Made by a program: the position numbers and the translations under genes. From NCBI RefSeq assembly GCF_000220395.1, contig NW_004085914.1:1-53636 (forward strand): DNA of 53,636 nucleotides, read 5' to 3'. Numbering within the stretch: the stretch's first letter is position 1; each line of letters opens with the position of its first letter. Below the pieces are notes generated by a model, which saw nothing but the letters and a program-made list of their open reading frames with translations, searched no databases and was not told the DNA's origin. The stretch is from Ichthyophthirius multifiliis (lineage: Eukaryota; Ciliophora; Oligohymenophorea; Hymenostomatida). Below, in pieces: positions 46,657 through 53,636 of this stretch.

Positions 46657-49480
46657 ATGAATATCTAAAATATCTTATAAATATTATTAAAATCAACAGA
46701 TAATGAACTAAGAAAATAATCAGAAAGCTAATTAGCAACTTATCTTTAATAAGATCCTAATAGTTATTTTACTTAATTAGTCTCCGAATTTATAAATTAA
46801 TAAAATGAACCTATTTTTCGTCAATTTGCATGTACTATTTTAAATTAAGCTATTTTGAAAAATGTAAAACTTTAACAAATCAAATATAATAAATATAAAA
46901 TTTATAAATATAATAAAAAGATTGATAGCAAGTAATACGCATGGGAATGTTTAGATTAAAATCTACGTGAGAATATAAAATCAACTTTGTTATCAAATAT
47001 GATGACTAATATATAATTAATATAGAAATCATGTGCAAACGTAAAATATAAATATTAAAAAAAAAAATATATAAAAATAAAAATAAAGGCAATATCTTCT
47101 ATATGTGTGGTAGAAATTCCTTAAAAATAATGGCAAAATTTAATTTCAGATTTATCCTCAAGTACATAACCAAATGTGGATATACAAATAAAAAAAGCCG
47201 CAATTATGACATTAGGATAAATATGTGATAAATTAAAATAACACCGTTTTTCATTAGAACCATAATAAAAAGAATAAATATTAACGGCAATATTATTAGG
47301 ATTATCACCTGAAGAATAAGATGTAGATATAAAAACAAATAGTATAATAGCTTTAGGGGATGCAATAGAATTTATGGAGGAGCTATTTTAATAAAAGATG
47401 GTTTTAGAATTTTCAACGTAACAATTAATTTCTTGCATAACTAATCCATTAGATGTTGAAACATTGAAATTGGCTTTATAAAGAACAACTGACTATGTGA
47501 AAACCTTACATAAGTACATTGGATAATATATTGTAAACCTTTATAATGCAACTGAAAATTTTATTGCTCATGAAGATCCAGAAATAGCCTGCCCAGCAAT
47601 TGAAATATGGACAACTATTGCAAGCGAATATTTGGAAAGGCGAAAATAAAACTTAGATAAAAATAGAATTAATAATGTTTAATAGGATAATCCTAATCAT
47701 ATTATGTAAGTATAAGAAAATTTAATAAGAGCTCTTTTGTAAAATTTGCTTAAAAATGATACTTAGCAATCCACTTTTGAATCGGAAATATAAGAATGTG
47801 CTTAAAAATCTCTATGTAGTATAGTTGAGGCTGTTGGAGATATTGTTATTCCTACATTTACTATATTTATTTCGAATACAATTAGCAATTAAGAATGGTA
47901 ACATAGATAAGCAGCAGCTTAGTCATTCGGAACATTAATGGAAGGTATTTCTAAAGTATAAATAAGCTAACTTATCTAAAATGGAATTTCTGAATTTGTA
48001 AAAATGCTATAAGATTCTACATAATTTGTAAGAGAAAGTTGCTCAAAATTATTAAGTAAAATTGCTGAATTTCACCCTGAATGCTTATTCACAAATTAAA
48101 ATAGTAATTAAGATTTTTAATTAATTTTATAAAGCTTAACTTAATCACATAATATTTCCAAAAATATCAGTTGGCTTTTCTGTTTTTTGGGAGAAAATCT
48201 TGAATAATATCCCAATAATTCTGTTATTCATAAAAATGTGGACATCATTATTGATAGTCTTATTAAAAATGGAATTCGTGGTGATCTTTAATAAACTGAT
48301 TATAGTTTAATTGATGTGTCTTTTATGGGTGTTATGAATTATGTGCATTTTTCGAAATAACCCTAGATTGCATAAAAATATCTTGATTTCTTTATCGCTT
48401 AATTTGATAACTCTAACTCAATTAATGATGGTAGAAAATCTTAAATTCAATCTGGAATACTTTCAGCTATGCATGTATTTTTCTTTTAAATTTAATTTAA
48501 TTATTTAATTTAATATTTATATTTTTTTTAAAAAAGAGTTGTCTTTTAGGATTAGATGAATATTTTAATAAAAATCAAAGTAAAGATGTTTATAATTTAA
48601 TTGTGAATCATTTCAAAAGAAATGCTGATGTTGATACAGATGGAATGTATGTAATAAGTGCTTTAGCAACAGTTTCTGGTGAAGACTTTTGCTAATATTT
48701 GGATAATTTTTGGCCATTCATTAATCATTCATTATCTAATAAATAATAAGATTTGGAATTATTTAAAACCACTCTTGGAACAATCGGGGATATTGCAAGG
48801 GCATGTGAAGCCGGATTTAAAGAAAAATTAAACATATTAGAACCTTTAATGCTTGGCTTGGAATAAACTAATTTTGACAGGGAAGTAAAATTGTAAATCT
48901 TTAACTGTATAGGGGATATTTTTTTGGCTTCAAAACTTAACTGTTTACCCTATTTAGATAAAATGATGAGAATTTTCGAATTTGGATTTGTTGGTGCTTT
49001 AGAAATGTAATATTCAACAGATCTTGATATAATTGATTATTCAGAATAACTAAAAGATAAGATTATTGATGCTTATACTTGTGTTATGCATGGCATTAAT
49101 GATGCTTAACCTAATAGATATTTCCTTTAACACATTCCTAAGTTAGTTGAATTTATTTACAAAACTTGCGAATAATAATATCATCCTACTGTTGTATGAA
49201 AATATTTTTATTTAAAAAAAAAAAAAAAAAAATTAAAGGAATATGTTAAAAATTGTATAAGCTTACTTATGGATATTGGAAATTTTTATAAAAAAGAAGC
49301 TAAATAGTATATAAAAAATAACTAGACAATCAGTATCATTAATATTTTGAAATAGTTTGATTAATCACCTGAAACAAAAGAAAATCTTGCATATGCAGAA
49401 AGAGTAAATAATTTATAAATATTAGTCTTTTTTTAAAATTTATATATTTATGATTTTAGATTCTTAAAGAAATGGATTGA
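46657..49480 (+). CDS. KPNB1: Importin beta-1 (karyopherin beta)
   Basis: Nuclear import receptor that binds importin alpha or cargo, RanGTP and FG-nucleoporins. ATG 46657, TGA 49478-49480, introns 47041-47088, 48475-48536, 49194-49238 and 49404-49459, leaving 870 aa (871 codons), against about 876 in animals. The whole length is HEAT repeats. Recognisable blocks are QLATYLQQDPNSYFTQLVSE, VEIPQKQWQNLISDLSSST, QCAQ-like ECAQKSLCSIVEAVGDIVIP, NQEWQHRQAAAQSFGTLMEG, FWPFINHSLSNKQ, KTTLGTIGDIARACEAGFKE and LQIFNCIGDIFLASK. The order and spacing match karyopherin beta-1. Apart from Q-coding TAA/TAG codons nothing is odd. Confidence 0.95.
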
Positions 49481-49671
49481 AGTTTTTTAGAATTTGATAA
49501 ATTTATAATGTGTTTAAAAATAAATAAATAAACATTTTATGTTCGAGTTAAAAATAAAAAATAATTATTATAATTTTTTTTAATTTTTATTTTAGCATTA
49601 TTATTATTTATATAATATATATATATATATTAGTTCTTTTTTTATTTGAATAATATATATTAAATCTCATT

Positions 49672-49927
49672 TCAAATGTTCCATGCTTATGAAATCAGCT
49701 TAATAAAATGTTCATCATTTTAAATAGAATAACTAACAGCTGCATAATAATCTATCCATTCCTATTTGTTTAGATTTTTTTTTTTTTATTTAAAATAAAT
49801 TACTTATTTTTCGATTCTTCCATTTCTTTTGTTGCTTTCTCTAAAGTTTTATAGAAATTCAACGAAAACTTATTCTTCTGTCATTTCACCTTTTACCACT
49901 TTTGGATGATTACTGCAATTATACAAC

Positions 49928-49963
<36 letters not shown>

Positions 49964-50518
49964 CATACCTAATATCAGCATTATATATGTAACCTGTATT
50001 ATCAGAATCAAACTTACAGAAAGCTTTAAGTACATATTATTTTCTATTATCATTCATTTACCCCTTTATTAAATTGATTAAAGTAATAAAATGTTGATTA
50101 ATTTATATATATTTTTACTCTTATTTTAGATAAGAATTAGTTAACATCAACTGTTCCTTCTTAATTTTAATCAAAATATTAATGAATTAACTATTTATAT
50201 ATATATATATATATATATTTTTTAATTAATTATCTAAAAGCTTATTATTAAATATAAATTTTATTACAAATGATTCTTATTTTGTTAAATTAATATTATT
50301 TTGTTTTAAACCGATAAAAAATTCATCTCTATCAACTTTTTAGTTTCCATCATAAGAATCTAATCCTCTAAAAGTTTTAGAAAGTCCTCTTAAAGTGCTA
50401 TATCCTTTTTAATTTAAGTTATCTTTTACTTTATCTAAAACTTTATATATACAAAAAAAAATATAAAATTTTAATTTTAAGTTTTATAAATACTTTATTC
50501 AGTATCCTATAAAAACAT
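49672..50518 (-). CDS. Calcyphosin-like EF-hand protein
   Basis: ATG 50518, TGA 49674-49672, six exons. The first intron (about 53 nt) links FLQDTEQ to ILDKVKDNLNQKGYSTLRGL. Other introns contain a TA repeat (about 50196-50218) and a T32 run (49932-49963). The layout follows calcyphosin: LRGLSKTFRGLDSYDGNQKV with the first loop, YFDQNQEGTVDVNQFLSK with the second, CKFDSDNTGYINADIRL with the third, then NHPKVVKGEMTEEQVFVEFL and the tail YYAAVSYSIQNDEHFIKLIS, ending WN(I). The NHPKVxxGE and YYxxVSxS motifs are characteristic. Loops two and three have most Ca2+ ligands; the first is degenerate. It is predicted to be a cytosolic or ciliary Ca2+ sensor. Confidence 0.9.
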
Positions 50519-50964
50519 TTTTTTATTATTATTTGATTATAACAGTTATATAATAATTAGAATTAAATAAAAATAAAAAAATAAATATAAAAAAAATTAT
50601 ATATTTCTATAATAAATAATATAATTAATATATAAAATAAATAATAAATAAATTATATATATAATATTAATTTTAAAAGTTAAAAAATAAATAAAAATAT
50701 TTATTTCTTATATATTTATCTTAATTTTTTAATTTGTATTTTTATTTAATCGAAAAATAATTAATTTTTCATATAAATTTTATATTTTTAGATATTTTTA
50801 ATATTAAATTAATATATTAGCATAAAATTATAAAATAAATATAAATAATATTTATTATTTTCTTGACGATTTTGTTAATAATTTAAATTATTTTTTTCAC
50901 TTATTTATTTAATAAATTATAAATAAATAATAAATAAATATTTTTTGTTAAGTGTATATATATT

Positions 50965-50995
<31 letters not shown>

Positions 50996-51458
50996 TAATT
51001 TGATTAAAATAATAATTATATTTGATAATTTTTATAATATAATATATGAAATATATTGACTTTTTATATTAATTTATTGAATTTATAATTAATCTAAATT
51101 AGCACTTATTATATAAAATAACTAAAAAATATATTTATAATTTTTCCCTTATTTTCAATTTAATTTTTATAATCAAAATAAATAAATTTGAATAATATTT
51201 AATATATTTTTTTTTTATAACTTTAATTTTAAAAATATTATATTTTTATTATATTTTTTTTAAATATTAATTTCCTTATGTAGTATAGTGTAACAAAAAT
51301 TAAAAAAGTTAATTTAAAAATAAATGGATTATATATAAATTTATTTAATCTAAGTCAATAGAAAAAACAAAAAAGTAAATATTTAAAAAAAAATTAAAGA
51401 AAGAAATATATACTATTAATAAAAAAAAATTAAAATTAATTATTAAAATAATTAAAAA
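50519..51458. other. AT-rich divergent intergenic region
   Basis: Between the calcyphosin-like gene (-) and the BAH-PHD gene (+). Nearly pure A+T, with TA tracts at about 50955-50990. Both promoters should lie here, but no motif can be supported. Confidence 0.4.
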
Positions 51459-52698
51459 ATGAAAAGAAAACATTTTTCTAAGACTAACTAAAAAAACTAA
51501 AAGATATAATAAAGTTGTATTTAAAACAATAGTAATATCGAGGATTATGAAGATGAAGAAGAAACATCATCTAAAAAGCTTTAATTTAGTTCTCCGTTAT
51601 CAAGCTAACCTTTGATGATGAAATAATCGTAAAGTAATATGAACTCGAATGAATAGAATTCTTAAAAAGACTATTTTAACTACTTTGTAAGCTAACATAT
51701 AATTAAAAATGAATTGTCAAAACTAGTTGATTTATGTAAAAATAATACTTTAATATATAAGGAATTTACTTAATTGAAATATAAAAAAAAGATATATGAA
51801 ATCGGTTAATTAGTGCTTATAAAAAATGCTGATGATATAAATAATGATTTAGTCGCTTAACTAAAAAAAATAATTTCTATTGAAAATGAAGGAAAATACA
51901 CTACTTTAATTCAAATAAAATGGTATTATAAAAAAGATGAACTACATAAGAAATTTAATAATATTCTAAACTGTATTAGTTTAAATGAAATTTTCGAAAC
52001 TGATCATTATGATTATACATATGTTGATTGTATTAATGGACTTTGTAAAATTTATTCTTTCGAAGAATATGATAAACTTAAAAATATTTCATAAAATACT
52101 TTCTTTACTAGGTATTTTATTTTTAATTTATAATTATAATACATTTATATATATACAATAATTTTTAAAGAGTTTATTTTTATTTATAATATGAAAAATT
52201 AATTGTAAATATAAAAATAAAAATATATTAATATAAATTTATTTATTTAATTATTTTTCTAAAAAAATAAATAAATTCTAATAATGATATTTTTATTTTA
52301 AAAATTTAATTATTTATAATTTATTGAATAAAATAAATACCAATAATTTTTTTTAAATTTATAAATGTTTTTTTATATATTTATATATATAAAATAAAAG
52401 AAATGAAAAAAAATATTCTTATTTTATATTAACAAAAATAAAATAGGGCTAAATATTATACTGCTAAAAAAAATTAGATCCTCCTTATGAAAAATGGAAA
52501 ACTGGATGTCTTTGTTAAAAACCTTTAAATCCTGATTTATTGTATATTCAATGCGAAGAATGTAAAATATGGTTTCATTCATTTTGTATTGGTATAAAAG
52601 AAGATTAGGTTAAATTTTTAGCGAATTATATTTGTAAAAATTGTAAAAATATTGTATGTAATAAAGAAAATAATAAAAAATATTCTATTATTAGTTGA
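51459..52698 (+). CDS. BAH-PHD chromatin reader (EBS/SHL-like)
   Basis: ATG 51459, TGA 52696-52698, with one long intron at 52112-52446 (335 nt). The N-terminal part is Q/S-rich and low-complexity. A BAH-like domain follows: YEIGQLVLIKNADDI, TTLIQIKWYYKKDELHKKF, HYDYTYVDCINGLCKIYSFE and NTFFTRAKYYTA. Then a PHD finger: CLCQKPLNPDLLYIQCEECK, IWFHSFCIGIKEDQ and YICKNCKN, giving the Cys4-His-Cys3 zinc pattern. Plant EBS and SHL have the same order and read histone H3 methylation, so a similar reader role is inferred. In the A8 run at 52466-52473 one extra A is needed to join BAH to PHD in frame; with it the protein is 301 aa. Confidence 0.85.
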
Positions 52699-53356
52699 TT
52701 TTTTTAATAAAAAAAATATAAATATATATAAATTTTTAAAAATTAATTATCTAATAATTGTACAAAAATAAAATAATTTATTAACAATTTTAATTTTTAA
52801 ATATATTATATAAATTTATGTAAAAAAATAATTATTTTTAAGATTAATTAAAAATTATATTTTTTATAAATTAATATTTCTATTTATTTTATAAAAAAGA
52901 AATTCTTATATTTTATAAATAATATTAAATTGTATTATTAAAAATTAATTAATTTATAAAATAAAAAAGAATGTATTTAAAAATTATTATTTGAGTCGAT
53001 ATTTTATAGAAAATAATAAAAAAAAATTAAATATTAGATGTAAAAAAAAGAATTAAAAATAAAATTATTTTATTTTATTAAAAATAAATAAAAAAAAAAA
53101 TAATAAATAAAAATATTAATATATGATATAATAATTTTTTATATAATAAAATTAAATATCTTAAATTTTGATAAAAAATATATATTATAATATTTGATAA
53201 TAAAAAAATTATTTCGAAAACATTTTTTTAGTAATAAAAAATTATTTATACAAATATAAATATAATATGAAAATTATCATGTTATTTTTAAAAAATAAAA
53301 ATATAATATATATAAAATAATATTTGTAATTTATAAAAATATATATATATATAAAA

Positions 53357-53400
<44 letters not shown>

Positions 53401-53636
53401 TTAATAGTTATAGATAAGATTTATAATTATGAAAAATATATAATATATTAATATTATTTTTTTATTTTATTATTATTTTTATTAACTTTTCGATTTTTAT
53501 ATTTATAATAATTTTTTATTTCTTTATTTTTTTGATTATTTGTTCTTTTATTTTATATTTTAAATTTTTATAATATTTTTTTTTTTATAATTTATTTATT
53601 GATATTATATATTTTTTTTAATTTTTATTTTTTTTT
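52699..53636. repeat. Terminal AT-rich spacer with (AT)n microsatellite
   Basis: No gene signal to the window end. An AT dinucleotide array lies at 53361-53399. No telomeric C4A2 repeat is present at either window edge. Confidence 0.7.

Noticed and set aside
1-53636. Transposons, CRISPR arrays, viral genes, tRNA or rRNA genes
   Set aside because: No transposase, reverse transcriptase or integrase motif, no regularly spaced repeats, and no tRNA T-arm or rRNA sequence was seen on either strand.
1-53636. Micronuclear DNA with internal eliminated sequences
   Set aside because: All interruptions inside genes behave as short GT-AG (once GC-AG) introns. No TA-bounded insertions without splice sites were found, so macronuclear DNA is the better reading.

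Overview
The window is nuclear DNA of a ciliate using genetic code 6: TAA and TAG are read as glutamine and TGA is the only stop. Nearly every conserved gene here reads through several in-frame TAA/TAG codons at glutamine positions and ends at TGA. The DNA is extremely AT-rich, intergenic DNA is almost pure A+T, and introns are short (about 32-105 nt, a few longer) GT...AG segments. Together this points to an oligohymenophorean macronuclear genome close to Ichthyophthirius multifiliis or Tetrahymena. The genus is an inference. Annotation with the standard code would miss nearly all the genes. For most genes I checked that exon lengths sum to a whole number of codons.

Layout. 1-13 kb: a coiled-coil 3' gene end (+), then on the minus strand an unrecognised polytopic membrane protein, glutamine-dependent NAD+ synthetase, the SUMO E2 UBC9, a Q/E/K-rich protein with a myristoylation-like N-terminus, a divergent Rab-like GTPase and a CNNM-type transporter. 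13.7-19 kb (+): a PX-BAR sorting nexin, a coiled-coil protein, the rRNA methyltransferase METTL5 and a small coiled-coil protein. 20-32 kb: a CHCHD2-like twin-CX9C protein (-), a SIN3 corepressor (+), CKS1 (-), a coiled-coil protein (-) and a pyruvate kinase-like protein with altered active-site motifs (-). 33-40 kb (+): a possible DENN relic, then SF-assemblin, an STPGR/SHIPPO-repeat protein and a large EF-hand protein, which look like a cytoskeleton/cilium group. 40-53 kb: an OSCA/CSC1-type channel (-), intronless OvoA for ovothiol synthesis (+), importin beta (+), a calcyphosin-like EF-hand protein (-) and a BAH-PHD chromatin reader (+). The rest is AT-rich spacer with TA, TAA and TTTA microsatellites and one degenerate minisatellite.

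How the genes work together: there is no operon and no mobile, CRISPR or viral system. Most genes are housekeeping. Points worth a second look are the intronless ovothiol gene, the pyruvate kinase-like protein, the CHCHD2-like gene lacking a visible ATG, a GC-AG intron, and four genes that each need one extra base in an A/T run of 8-10 to stay in frame.
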